Assembly (NCBI GenBank): GCA_023390335.1
Contig: JAEWCZ010000069.1
Location: forward strand, 89,971 to 153,970
Length of the DNA stretch: 64,000 nt
Source: Bacillota bacterium
GTDB lineage: Bacteria > Bacillota > Clostridia > Acetivibrionales > DSM-1351
Direction of reading: 5' to 3'
Positions 27,254 to 36,421 of this stretch are shown piece by piece. Under the pieces are notes generated by a model. It did no database searches. It was not told the origin of the DNA and was given only the letters and a program-made list of their open reading frames with translations. A program made the translations under genes and the position numbers. Each line of letters starts with the position of its first letter. Position 1 is the stretch's first letter.

Positions 27254-28426
27254 CTACTTAAACTTTATTGGTTTATTCAAAAGCCCGGTTCTATTAATTT
27301 TAGCATCTACTTTTACTTTAACCTGTACAGAAGGGAAAATTTGTTCACTCCAAAAACCGTTAACCTTTCCCCAATATTTAGGATACTTATCAAATACATG
27401 CATTCCAAAGCCAAATATGTCACTTTTAAATTCTTTCTGACATTTAGTAATTGCACTATAGCATTCTTTTGTGATTTCTTTTTTAAGGTTTTTGCTTAGA
27501 CATTTACATACATCTTCCGGACTTTGACCTAACTGACCTTGCTGTTCGCCAATATTGGCTTCCGCTTTAATTTTAACGTTAATTTCTATAGTGCCATTAC
27601 TTGAAGTTTTAACTTCAAAATTGGAAGAAGCCTGAGTTAATTCGATTCCAATTATTTCTTTAGGATTATAAGGATTTTCAATTTCGATAATTCCTGATTT
27701 AGCACGACCTGTAATAAACAGGTATCCCCGGGTATCATATTTGTCAAGCCATCCCACCATTTTATCCTGCCGAAAAACAGCTAAACCTTCAGTAGAGGTT
27801 AAATTTTCGGACTTTTCTATTGTACCTATAGATAGCTCACGGCCTTCTGTTACCAATTCTCTTGCCATGTCCAGCAATCGTATTTCTTTGGTAAATGCTC
27901 TGGATTTAGAATTTTTAATTGTATCTCTTATATAATCTCCGGGAATTTTAGATAACTCGTACTCCTGTTCCACAATCTCCTTTGCTGTTGTGCCCTTTGC
28001 AACAATAATAAGGGATTTATACTGGGTCTCATGGTCTCTTAGAATAAAATCAACATAGTTTTTAATTCCTGATTTAGCAAGTTCCTCACTAAAAACTATT
28101 ACTTGTGAGGAACTGTAAAAAATCTTTTTATTTACCTTAGCAAGCATCGTTCGTAATGCTGCAAAAATAGTGTTTTCTGTGTTGCTGATATTTACAAAAC
28201 TTTTTTTACCGCCGCCACCCCCTCCAGGGGCCCCTGAACCAGAGCTGTTGACATCTACAGGTTTGATAATCTGCGCCGTTACCATTATTTTGCCATCCTC
28301 AGTCTTGTCAATTCCCATAGCTGTAAGAATAGACAATTCACTTAGATCTCTGTTATTCCAGCAACCTGTTGATAAAGTCATAATCATACTAATACACAGC
28401 AATAACAAAATTATTTTTTTAATCAT
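27254..28426 (-). CDS. Germinant receptor C subunit (GerKC-like lipoprotein), operon 1
   Basis: 390-residue lipoprotein (Spore_GerAC family) exposed outside the spore inner membrane. The lipobox is STGC (Cys22), followed by WNNRDLSELSILTAMGIDKT as in all GerAC proteins. An unusual Gly-rich loop (APGGGGGGKKSF) sits at about 69-80. The start overlaps the A-subunit stop by four bases (ATGA), showing translational coupling. Confidence 0.93.
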   Translation of the reverse strand: MIKKIILLLLCISMIMTLSTGCWNNRDLSELSILTAMGIDKTEDGKIMVTAQIIKPVDVNSSGSGAPGGGGGGKKSFVNISNTENTIFAALRTMLAKVNKKIFYSSSQVIVFSEELAKSGIKNYVDFILRDHETQYKSLIIVAKGTTAKEIVEQEYELSKIPGDYIRDTIKNSKSRAFTKEIRLLDMARELVTEGRELSIGTIEKSENLTSTEGLAVFRQDKMVGWLDKYDTRGYLFITGRAKSGIIEIENPYNPKEIIGIELTQASSNFEVKTSSNGTIEINVKIKAEANIGEQQGQLGQSPEDVCKCLSKNLKKEITKECYSAITKCQKEFKSDIFGFGMHVFDKYPKYWGKVNGFWSEQIFPSVQVKVKVDAKINRTGLLNKPIKFK

Positions 28427-29997
28427 TTTTTACGCCCCCTTGGAGCAAAAGTCTTCCCAGTTGTACGTTTTCTATTCTGACCTTTGGTTAATGAACTGGG
28501 GCGATTAAACATGGACCATATAGGTGCTACTATAAAGGAATCTTTCAGGCTTTCTCCTCGAAAAGGTGCAAATGGAGAGAGAATAGGTACAAAAAATGAT
28601 TTCTTCCCGCACAAGTAAATAGTAAACATATAGGTAACAAATCCTATACCCAATAGTCCAAGAATATTGGCTGCAATTAAAATAACAATCCTTAAAATTG
28701 CACCTACTTTCATAAGAGGAGGTACAATAAAACTGCAGATTCCCGCTAAAGCAGCAATAATAACCAATGGAGCAGAAGCAATACCCGCACTTACAGCGGC
28801 ATCTCCCAATACAATAGCTCCTACAATGCTAACTGCCTGACCTATAGCCCTTGGCATACGAAGGCCCGCTTCACGAAGAATTTCAAAAGTAATTACCATA
28901 ATTAAAGCCTCAATAAAAGCAGAGAAAGGTATTCCTTCTCTAGTAGCAGCCATAGTAAGCATAAGCTTGAAAGGTATTATCGTTTGATGAAAGCTAATAA
29001 CTGCCACATATAATCCCGGTAAATACACCGAGATAAAAAAGCACATTAATCTTAGAAGCCTCATAAAGGATGCAAAATAGTATTCTCCAAAGTAGTCCTC
29101 CGGGGCTTGAAAGCTTTCTATCATCAGAAACGGAACTGTCAGTACGGTGGGAGTACCATCTGCCAGAATTGCAACTCTTCCTTCTAAAAGTTTAGCAGCA
29201 ACCTTGTCAGGTTTTTCACTGTTTCCGACCATAGGGAAAAAAGGCATCTTACCATCTTGTATAAATTGCTCAATATATCCGGTAGCAAGAATTGCATCTG
29301 TATTTATTCTGTTAAGACGGTTTTTTACTTCTTCAACAACTTCAGGTGCTGCAATACCTTGAATATAGCAAATTGCTATATCAGTATTTGTTTGCTCTCC
29401 AAGAACAAGGCTTTCAACTTTGAATTTAGAATTTTTTATTCTTCTGCGTATCAGTACTACATTTGTCCTGAGGCTTTCTGAGAAACCTTCTCTTGAGCCT
29501 TTAATACTTATCTCAGTGTCAGGTTCACCAACAGCCCTTTTTTCGGGGGCTTTTAACCCTATTTTAAAGGCCTTGTCCTCTCCGTCAATAAATAAAACAA
29601 CATCTCCCGTTAGAATACCATCAACACAATCTTTAAAGGAATAAAGCTCTTTAAGGTCACTAATGCTTAGAACATTTTCCTTTAAAAGTGTAAAAACTGA
29701 TGAATAACTTTTATTGCCTGAATAATTGATTATAGGTTCAATAATATTCTCGGCAAGAATTGCTTTGTTAAAAAAACCATCTATAGAAGCAATTATAACC
29801 CTAGTGTTTTCCTTACCCATAATTACTTCACGGAGAATAAAGTCACTGCATAGGGAAAACTCCTGATTTAACAATCCTTTGACCCTGTTGATGGTTTTAG
29901 GAATTTGTGTACTGCTATTATTTTGGTTATCTTCAGGTATGTCAATACCCGCACGTTTTGGCTTTTTAGGTTCTCTGGACTTAAAAAAACTAAACAT
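28423..29997 (-). CDS. Germinant receptor A subunit (GerKA-like), operon 1
   Basis: About 524 residues (Spore_GerAF family), with cytoplasmic N-terminal domains and C-terminal membrane helices. ATG 29997 (MFSFFKSREPKK) is preferred to 30024 because GGGTGAT precedes it. Conserved family text is seen: GEPDTEISIKGSREGFSESLRTNVVLIRRRI, VAILADGTPTVLTVP and LREAGLRMPRAIGQAVSIVGAIVLGDAAV. First gene of the operon A-C-small-B-amidase. Confidence 0.94.
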   Translation of the reverse strand: MFSFFKSREPKKPKRAGIDIPEDNQNNSSTQIPKTINRVKGLLNQEFSLCSDFILREVIMGKENTRVIIASIDGFFNKAILAENIIEPIINYSGNKSYSSVFTLLKENVLSISDLKELYSFKDCVDGILTGDVVLFIDGEDKAFKIGLKAPEKRAVGEPDTEISIKGSREGFSESLRTNVVLIRRRIKNSKFKVESLVLGEQTNTDIAICYIQGIAAPEVVEEVKNRLNRINTDAILATGYIEQFIQDGKMPFFPMVGNSEKPDKVAAKLLEGRVAILADGTPTVLTVPFLMIESFQAPEDYFGEYYFASFMRLLRLMCFFISVYLPGLYVAVISFHQTIIPFKLMLTMAATREGIPFSAFIEALIMVITFEILREAGLRMPRAIGQAVSIVGAIVLGDAAVSAGIASAPLVIIAALAGICSFIVPPLMKVGAILRIVILIAANILGLLGIGFVTYMFTIYLCGKKSFFVPILSPFAPFRGESLKDSFIVAPIWSMFNRPSSLTKGQNRKRTTGKTFAPRGRKK

Positions 29998-30114
29998 TAT
30001 ATCACCCAAAGTCATTGTCTCCAAATAAAGTAATGTTATTCTACATGTATAAATACTGCTAATTTGGAAAATAATCCATATTAGGTTAATTTAATTAATA
30101 AGGAGTTTGAATAT

Positions 30115-30906
30115 ATGACCGAAAAAGACAAACAAAAATCTGCAGATATTTGGATGTTCAAGGTATTAACTATAGTTTTGGTATTGACAAGTTCATTACT
30201 TGCTTTCTTCTGTATAAGGGTGAACAATGTAGTCAACCAGTACAAAGAAAAATATAATAATGAATGTGTACAATCCATGCTTATTATGAAATCAAATCAA
30301 TCATTAACAACAAACACAAATAATTATAAATCTCAGAGTGATGAACTCAGCAAGCTTAACAATGATCTCAAGAAACAAAATGAAGAAATAAAAAAACAGC
30401 TGGATTACCTAAAAAAACAAAATAAACAGTTGGATGATACCAGGAGAGAATTGGCGGAAGATAACCTTCAACTTCAGAAATCACTTAAAAAGGCAGCATC
30501 GGTAGGTGTAAAACCCCAATCATACAAAATATACAGCGGTGACAATCTGAAAACTAACAGCAAAGGAAAGTACATTGGGAAATTTCTGGGTACTGCATAC
30601 ACCCCCTGTGCCGAGGAATGCGGGAATAACAAAGGAATAACCAGCTCAGGTCAACCAATAGTACCCGGTGTATCTATAGCTATTGATAACACTCATTGGC
30701 CTTATGGAACAATATTTTATATTAAGGGGTTGGGATACACAATCGCTATGGACACGGGAAGTGCCATAAAAGGAAAAAATAGATTCGATTTTGCAGTTTT
30801 GGATAAAAAGTTTGCTTATGAGCTTGGACAACAATATTATGACGTTTACCTAGTAAGAATGGGTAATGGTAAGATTAATGAATCTATTATAACCAAATTG
30901 GCATAG
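30115..30906 (+). CDS. Membrane-anchored coiled-coil protein with 3D domain
   Basis: 263 residues. One N-terminal membrane helix (about 14-34), a coiled coil rich in Lys, Asn and Gln (about 65-125), and a C-terminal 3D domain (FLGTAYTPCAEECGNNKGITSSG, YIKGLGYTIAMDTGSAIKGKNRFD). The 3D domain, named for three Asp residues, is the double-psi barrel shared with MltA and stationary-phase YocH; it cleaves or binds peptidoglycan. AAGGAG sets the start. It is divergent from the germination operon and ends 32 bases before the promoter of the c-di-AMP riboswitch. Confidence 0.88.
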   Translation: MTEKDKQKSADIWMFKVLTIVLVLTSSLLAFFCIRVNNVVNQYKEKYNNECVQSMLIMKSNQSLTTNTNNYKSQSDELSKLNNDLKKQNEEIKKQLDYLKKQNKQLDDTRRELAEDNLQLQKSLKKAASVGVKPQSYKIYSGDNLKTNSKGKYIGKFLGTAYTPCAEECGNNKGITSSGQPIVPGVSIAIDNTHWPYGTIFYIKGLGYTIAMDTGSAIKGKNRFDFAVLDKKFAYELGQQYYDVYLVRMGNGKINESIITKLA

Positions 30907-30937
30907 ACAAAAGAAAGCTAATGTAAATCAGGAAATA

Positions 30938-30966
30938 TTGACTTATTTTCCTAAATGGTATATAAT
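30938..30966 (+). promoter_or_regulatory. Promoter of the riboswitch-dapB transcript
   Basis: TTGACT at 30938-30943, a 17-base spacer and a perfect TATAAT at 30961-30966. Transcription would start near 30973, about 30 bases before the aptamer. Confidence 0.8.
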
Positions 30967-31003
30967 TACAGTTGTATTTAAGTCAAAAAAAATTAATAAT
31001 TTA

Positions 31004-31125
31004 TCGCTGAATTATAGCAGATTACTGCTATAAGCGGGGGAACCATAATATGGGGTGAATCCTGGGTTAATCAGGTAGGGTTAGTCTCTTACAACCCGAA
31101 TCCGGCAGCTAACTTCGTAAGCGTT
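31004..31125 (+). ncRNA. c-di-AMP riboswitch (ydaO/yuaA leader)
   Basis: The conserved blocks of the ydaO class follow in order: CGCTGAAT at 31005; AGCGGGGGAACCA at 31033; TGGGGTGAATC at 31051; TAGGG near 31076; CTTACAACCCGAATCCG near 31088; CAGCTAAC at 31106; and CGTAAGCG at 31116, which pairs back to CGCT to close P1. The class binds cyclic di-AMP, usually turning expression off. A terminator hairpin lies 40 bases downstream and dapB after that. No competing class fits. Confidence 0.93.
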
Positions 31126-31165
31126 GGGGAGAAAGTGAATTTTTACATTTTGCAATTTTCTAACC

Positions 31166-31192
31166 AATGCTACAGACATCTGTAGCATTTTT
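31166..31192 (+). terminator. Intrinsic terminator of the riboswitch expression platform
   Basis: AATGCTACAGA (31166-31176) pairs perfectly with TCTGTAGCATT (31179-31189) and a T run follows. Its position between aptamer and dapB suits ligand-dependent termination. Confidence 0.85.
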
Positions 31193-31259
31193 AAGTTTAT
31201 CCTTATTCATTTTCTTCAAATTTAATTATTCAATTTTAATTCTTACTTTATAATTTGAA

Positions 31260-32132
31260 ATGGAGGGAACTTATTTGATGAAAGTTTGTATATCAGGCTT
31301 GGGCCGCACTGGGAAGGAAATTGCCAGAACAATATTATTGCAAAATGAAATTCAGCTTGTTTCTGCTATTTGCAGTCCGGGCAGCAAATCACTGAATAAG
31401 GATTTGGGAGAAATTCTTGGAATGAATAAAACAGGAATAATTATTACCGGATCTGATAAACTGGAGGAAGTTATTTTTAGAAATAAACCGGATGTTGTTA
31501 TTGATTTTTCAAATCCTAAATCAGCATTAAAAAATGCTTTAGTTTTCTCAAAATACAAAATAAACATTGTAGTAGGTACTACAGGATTCTCGGATTATCA
31601 GCTTAAAAAGCTCTATGTAATTTGTAGAAAATTTAAAAATGGTATTGTTTACGCACCAAATATAACTATGGGTGTAAATGTGCTGATGCTACTTTCAAAT
31701 CTCACGGCAAGCCTACTAAGTAATTACGATTTTCAGATTACAGAGTTACATCACAAAAATAAATTAGACTCACCATCCGGGACAGCTAAAAAAATAGCCG
31801 GTGAAATACAGAGTGGTCTTTTGAACAAGGGAGTTGTAGTGTCTCATAGTGACATACCTATAAATTCTGTAAGGGCCGGAGGTGTAATAGGAAAGCATGA
31901 AGTAATGATAGTTGGTCAGGAGGATAAAATAGAAATCAGTCATGAATCTTTTTCAAGAAAAGCGTTCGCACAGGGAGCAGTAGGTGCTGCAAAATTTATT
32001 CATAAAAAATCCGGATATTATGAAATGAAAGATGTCCTTGATTTGGAAAAAGTTTTAAAGACTTATATAGAAAATAACAACAAGTCATCACGGCGCCGCA
32101 ACAAATATAATGCCAAACCGGCTTCGAATTAA
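31260..32132 (+). CDS. dapB: 4-hydroxy-tetrahydrodipicolinate reductase
   Basis: NAD(P)H-dependent enzyme of the lysine/diaminopimelate pathway, which also runs through the compound that gives spore dipicolinate. An in-frame ATG at 31278 (MKVCISGLGRTGKEIA) is the usual family N-terminus and may be the true start; the 31260 start abuts TTTGAA and has no better site, whereas GGAGGG at 31262-31267 suits 31278. Nucleotide-binding GLGRTGKEIA, VDFSNPKSALKN-like and VVGTTGF motifs and the substrate loop ELHHKNKLDSPSGTAKK are intact. Controlled by the riboswitch upstream. The tail after about 270 is basic and longer than usual. Confidence 0.93.
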   Translation: MEGTYLMKVCISGLGRTGKEIARTILLQNEIQLVSAICSPGSKSLNKDLGEILGMNKTGIIITGSDKLEEVIFRNKPDVVIDFSNPKSALKNALVFSKYKINIVVGTTGFSDYQLKKLYVICRKFKNGIVYAPNITMGVNVLMLLSNLTASLLSNYDFQITELHHKNKLDSPSGTAKKIAGEIQSGLLNKGVVVSHSDIPINSVRAGGVIGKHEVMIVGQEDKIEISHESFSRKAFAQGAVGAAKFIHKKSGYYEMKDVLDLEKVLKTYIENNNKSSRRRNKYNAKPASN

Positions 32133-32172
32133 AAAAACAAGAACCCCGCTACTGCTGGGTTCTTGTTTTTTT
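32131..32172. terminator. Bidirectional terminator shared by dapB and the carboxypeptidase-like gene
   Basis: AAAAAAACAAGAACCC pairs with GGGTTCTTGTTTTTTT around a 10-base loop. A run of A on the left and T on the right allows use from both strands. The last codons of the minus-strand gene are encoded by the right arm. Confidence 0.85.
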
Positions 32173-33369
32173 AACTCTAAACATATACTTTAAAATACTC
32201 TTAATTATAAGAACAAGTTCAATAATTCCTAAAATACCTACAATTGTTACCAAGTCTCTGTTTTCCGTAACGATGTTTTTGATTTTTGTCCTGTAATCCG
32301 CAGGTGCTGAAACAGTTTTATCAGAGTAAAGATTAACTTCTATTTCAGTACTATCATTCAGTGTGTATTTTAAAACACCTGCAATAATCTCGGTATTAAC
32401 CGGGAGTTTCAACTTTTCATTTGGTATAAAACTTATACTTTTTATAAAACTGTTTCCAGCAGGATAGGTATAATAAACATCAATTTTGCTAACCAAATTA
32501 ATCTTTACATTATCTACCTCTATACTTCTCTGAGGTATATTCTTAGGAACCAGAATTCCAGTATAAAACTTTGAAAAACCGTAATCAAACAGTTTGGCAG
32601 TTTCGGAGAAGGCTTTATCTTCACTGGTATTGAATACCACAGCAATAAGTCTTTTATCATTCTGAGAAGCCGTAGTTACAGCGGAAAAACTCTGGGGATT
32701 TGTATTTGTACCCAATTTACCGCCATCAACACCTTTATAGCTCCAAAATAGTGTATTTTGGTTTGTTAAAATTGAAGAATTATTTCCATTAAGCCAGCCA
32801 AAACCTCTTGCGCCGAATATTACATTAAAAGTATTATTTGATATTGCTGCTTTTATAAGTAAAGCGATATCCTTGGCAGAAGTATATTGACCCTTCTCAT
32901 AAAGACCTGTTGGATTTACAAAGAAAGTATCTTTTAGGGATAGCTCTTTGGCTTTCGTATTCATATATCTAACAAATTTTTGGATATCACCATTGCCTAC
33001 ATATTCGGCAAGTGCTACAGCTGCATCATTTCCCTGTGAAAGCATTACGGCATAAAGCAAGTCTTCAACCGTATACTGGTTTCCTACCACAAGATTAAGT
33101 CCCTTAAAGCTGGCGGCATTTTTACTGATTGTAATCTTTGCATTTAAATCCGTTTTCTCAATGGTAACAAGAGCTGTCATAAGTTTGCACATAACTGAAG
33201 GTGATAAATGCTTATAAGAATCTTTTTCAAAAAGAACTTGTCCTCTCACTGTGTCCATCAAGACAACAGAGCTTGATGAAAGACCTTCAGCCGGCGTCCA
33301 TGCAAAAGCCGGAATACTATTGAATATTAAAATTAATGCCACTATAACTAAAAGGATTTTTTTGCTCAT
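32149..33369 (-). CDS. D-Ala-D-Ala carboxypeptidase homologue with degenerate active site
   Basis: Peptidase S11 (DacA/DacF) fold, 406 residues from ATG 33369, set by AGGTGAAG upstream. Signal peptide at 1-23 (ends AFA), S11 domain about 25-270, a C-terminal beta domain, and a C-terminal membrane helix (about 375-395) with a basic tail. The three catalytic motifs are altered: SxxK is Val59-Met-Cys-Lys62, SxN is Gln112-Gly-Asn114 and KTG is Lys218-Leu-Gly220. The catalytic Ser, the second Ser and the Thr are all lost, while Lys and Asn remain and the frame is intact. It probably binds or scaffolds without cutting; see findings. Confidence 0.85.
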   Translation of the reverse strand: MSKKILLVIVALILIFNSIPAFAWTPAEGLSSSSVVLMDTVRGQVLFEKDSYKHLSPSVMCKLMTALVTIEKTDLNAKITISKNAASFKGLNLVVGNQYTVEDLLYAVMLSQGNDAAVALAEYVGNGDIQKFVRYMNTKAKELSLKDTFFVNPTGLYEKGQYTSAKDIALLIKAAISNNTFNVIFGARGFGWLNGNNSSILTNQNTLFWSYKGVDGGKLGTNTNPQSFSAVTTASQNDKRLIAVVFNTSEDKAFSETAKLFDYGFSKFYTGILVPKNIPQRSIEVDNVKINLVSKIDVYYTYPAGNSFIKSISFIPNEKLKLPVNTEIIAGVLKYTLNDSTEIEVNLYSDKTVSAPADYRTKIKNIVTENRDLVTIVGILGIIELVLIIKSILKYMFRVKKTRTQQ

Positions 33370-33520
33370 CAACTTCACCTGCCGAAAGTAATAATTCATT
33401 TCCTAATATAATCATAGAACATAGGGGCTCAATTAACAAGGCAAAAATCAATAATCTAAGGTTAAAAATAGGTTACAAATTTTTCAATAATTATTAAAGT
33501 TATTCAGCAAATGAAAACAA

Positions 33521-33548
33521 TGCATATAACCGGTACTAAAATAAAATA
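33521..33548 (+). promoter_or_regulatory. Candidate sigma-G-type promoter of germination operon 2
   Basis: TGCATA at 33521-33526 and TAAAATA at 33542-33548, 15 bases apart, resemble the sigma-G pattern used for germination receptors in the forespore. The match in the -10 box is partial. Confidence 0.35.
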
Positions 33549-33594
33549 ATACATTTAAACCGTAGCTTAAATTTTAAAAAAAAGGAGCTTAAAA

Positions 33595-35328
33595 TTGGGA
33601 GTTGTAAAGAGATTAAGCAAATACATTATATATGACGAAAAAAGTATCAAACATGACTTTGAATTAAAGGAAACAAAGTCGTTAAATTGCGACAAGGCAA
33701 AAAACGCTGCTTCTATGGACACCTTTGATAGTGAGGAGTTCAAAGATTTTTTTGAAGAATGCCCTGTTAATGACGAATATCTTGATGAGTCAGTATCGGA
33801 TGAATTAGATAATAATAAAATCATTATAAAAAAAATATATAACATACCTGAAAACAGTGATATTGTATACAGGGAGTTCAATATAACCGTTCAAGATGAG
33901 AATTATCAGGCATTTATAGTATTTATTGACGGAATGACAGACAGTAGTATTATAAGCAATAATATTCTTCAGCCTTTAATGATTTTATCAAACCTTGATA
34001 TTAAACAAGAGGTAAAGGATATAGGTGAATTTATATTCAATAGACTTATACCTTTTAATCAGTTAAAAAAATCTAAGAATTTCAAAGAGGTTGTAAGCAG
34101 TATTAATTTTGGCGGATGTGCCGTATTTGTAGATGGATTAGAATACGCATACGTAGCGGATACAAAAAAATGGGAACACAGAGGTGTGGGTGAGCCAAAT
34201 TCCGAAACTGTTATAAGAGGACCGCAGGAGGCTTTTAATGAACAAATAAGAGCAAATACGGCACTTTTAAGGAAAATATTAAAGGATAAAGACTTAACAA
34301 TTAAGGGACTTACAATAGGTAAACGTAGCAATACTCCCTGTGCTGTCATGTATATCCGAGATATTGCAAATGATTCTCTTGTACGTGAAGTAATAAAAAG
34401 AGTCAAAAGTATTAAGGTTGACTATATATTCGATTCGGGTGAATTGGAGCAACTACTGGAAGACAGTACTTTCTTAACAGCACCACAGATATTTGCAACA
34501 GAAAGACCTGATACTGTTGCAAGAATGCTTGCCCAAGGGAACATAGCTGTTATACTGGACGGAAGTCCATACGTCCTTGTGATGCCTGCAACAATAACCG
34601 AATACCTTAGTACGCCGGAAGATATAAACATACGATTTCCATATGTCAATTTTGTACGTATGATAAGAATAATAGGTGTTATCATAGCACTTTTATTACC
34701 GGGGCTGTATATAGCTGTAACAAATTATCATCAGGAAATGATTCCGACTAATCTTTTATTTGCCATAGAGGCTTCAAGAGAGATTGTTCCGTTTCCAACA
34801 GTTATTGAAATAATAATAATGGAATTTTCGTTTGAACTAATAAGAGAAGCAGGAATCAGAGTGCCGGGAGCTATCGGCTCTACAATAGGCATTGTGGGAG
34901 GTCTTATTTTAGGCCAGGCAGCTGTTTCAGCAAATCTTGTAAGTCCAATACTAATAATAGTAGTAGCTATAACGGCACTTGGTTCCTTTTCAATACCCAG
35001 TTTCTCTATGTCCTTTTCCATAAGAATAATTCGGTTTGCTTATATTATATTAGGGTCAATAGCCGGATTTTTTGGAATAGCATTAGGTCTGCTGTTGAAT
35101 GCATTGCTGCTTGCATCATCAAAATCCTTTGGAGTACCTTTTCTGACACCATTTGGGCCTATTACTAACGGAAAATATTCAGATAAGCTAATGAGAAAGC
35201 CTATGTGGAAACAAGAAAAAAGGCCGGATTATCTGAATACAAAGGATATCATAAAGCAGCCCGAAGTAAGCAGAGGTTGGACTCGCAGTGATGCAGGTGA
35301 GGACGGAGGCGAGGATAATGAGGAATAA
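33595..35328 (+). CDS. Germinant receptor A subunit (GerA family), operon 2
   Basis: 577 residues from TTG 33595 (GGAGC upstream). The N-terminus has an extra acidic stretch of about 75 residues before the family core. Core motifs are GVGEPNSETVIRGPQEAFNEQIRANTALLRKIL, IAVILDGSPYVLVMPA and LIREAGIRVPGAIGSTIGIVGGLILGQAAV, followed by membrane helices. The C-terminal tail is acidic. The sequence is clearly diverged from the A subunit of operon 1, so the two receptors are not a recent duplication. Confidence 0.93.
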   Translation: MGVVKRLSKYIIYDEKSIKHDFELKETKSLNCDKAKNAASMDTFDSEEFKDFFEECPVNDEYLDESVSDELDNNKIIIKKIYNIPENSDIVYREFNITVQDENYQAFIVFIDGMTDSSIISNNILQPLMILSNLDIKQEVKDIGEFIFNRLIPFNQLKKSKNFKEVVSSINFGGCAVFVDGLEYAYVADTKKWEHRGVGEPNSETVIRGPQEAFNEQIRANTALLRKILKDKDLTIKGLTIGKRSNTPCAVMYIRDIANDSLVREVIKRVKSIKVDYIFDSGELEQLLEDSTFLTAPQIFATERPDTVARMLAQGNIAVILDGSPYVLVMPATITEYLSTPEDINIRFPYVNFVRMIRIIGVIIALLLPGLYIAVTNYHQEMIPTNLLFAIEASREIVPFPTVIEIIIMEFSFELIREAGIRVPGAIGSTIGIVGGLILGQAAVSANLVSPILIIVVAITALGSFSIPSFSMSFSIRIIRFAYIILGSIAGFFGIALGLLLNALLLASSKSFGVPFLTPFGPITNGKYSDKLMRKPMWKQEKRPDYLNTKDIIKQPEVSRGWTRSDAGEDGGEDNEE

Positions 35329-36421
35329 CGAGGGTTTTGGGTCTTGGGAGGCCATTTGTTTACTAATAAATATGATTTTTGTTCAGGCTATATTGCATTT
35401 CCCAAAAGATGCGGCAGGTGTGGGGGGCAGCGCAGGCTGGATTATACCTATAGCAGTAACAATAATAGCCTATATATACTTTGCCATAGCCACCGGATTT
35501 TATAGACAACATGGAAATTTGGATTTACTTGATATATCTCAAAAAGCTGCAGGAAGGATAATGAAAATAATAGTAGGACTTTTGGTAGCCTTATTACTGA
35601 TTATCCTAGAAGCATCCCTTTTGGGTGAATATGCACACTCACTAAAAATAATATCCCTTGATAAATCTCCTTTATCTTATATTCTTATATTTTTTATGAT
35701 TGGGATGATTGCTGCAGCTTATTACGGAATTGAAGTAGTGGCACGTATAAGTGCCTTTATAGTACCGATATGTATAATAGGATTTATATTAATAACTATA
35801 GGTGTTATCCCTGAGTATAACATAGACAATGTTTTGCCAATACTTGGAAAAGGTGTTGATTCTATAATTAATGGAAGTAGTGTCAGCTTACACCTTGTTG
35901 CTCCGCTGCTGCTAATATTTTTTTTGATACCGTATTTTAAGAGAAGGAATCTAAACCGTGTAGGTTATTTATCGATAACTATATCAGGGTTAATCATGTT
36001 TTGGTCCACATTAGCCTTTTTATTAACTTATCCATATGAAACGGCAGTTGATAAAAAAATACCTTTATACCAAATGGCAAGACTTATTGAGTTTGGAAAC
36101 TATATACAAAGGGTGGAATCTGTTTTCGTTTTGGTTTTCTCTTTATCATCCATATTATTTATGGGAGCATTGTTTACTTTCATAACCCACATAATTGCTA
36201 AAACCCTTGATTTGGATAGACATCAGCCGATTGTACTGCCCACTGCAATTATAATATACTCTATGACATTTGTTAAAAAAGGGCTTCCGTTTCATCTACC
36301 GGGTAGTCAAATCACAAATATACTATGGATTTTAGCACTTTTGCTACCGATTATTGTACTGATTATAGGTTCCATAAAAAAAGTAGGCTCTGAAAATGAA
36401 GGAGGGCAAGACTATGATTAA
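35318..36421 (+). CDS. Germinant receptor B subunit (spore permease), operon 2
   Basis: About 367 residues with ten hydrophobic segments. ATG 35318 (MRNNEGFGSWEAICLLINMIFV) is chosen for GGAGGCGAGG upstream; it overlaps the A gene by 11 bases. Family features include FPKDAAGVGGSAGWIIPI. Gene order A-B-C differs from operon 1 (A-C-small-B). Confidence 0.92.
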   Translation: MRNNEGFGSWEAICLLINMIFVQAILHFPKDAAGVGGSAGWIIPIAVTIIAYIYFAIATGFYRQHGNLDLLDISQKAAGRIMKIIVGLLVALLLIILEASLLGEYAHSLKIISLDKSPLSYILIFFMIGMIAAAYYGIEVVARISAFIVPICIIGFILITIGVIPEYNIDNVLPILGKGVDSIINGSSVSLHLVAPLLLIFFLIPYFKRRNLNRVGYLSITISGLIMFWSTLAFLLTYPYETAVDKKIPLYQMARLIEFGNYIQRVESVFVLVFSLSSILFMGALFTFITHIIAKTLDLDRHQPIVLPTAIIIYSMTFVKKGLPFHLPGSQITNILWILALLLPIIVLIIGSIKKVGSENEGGQDYD

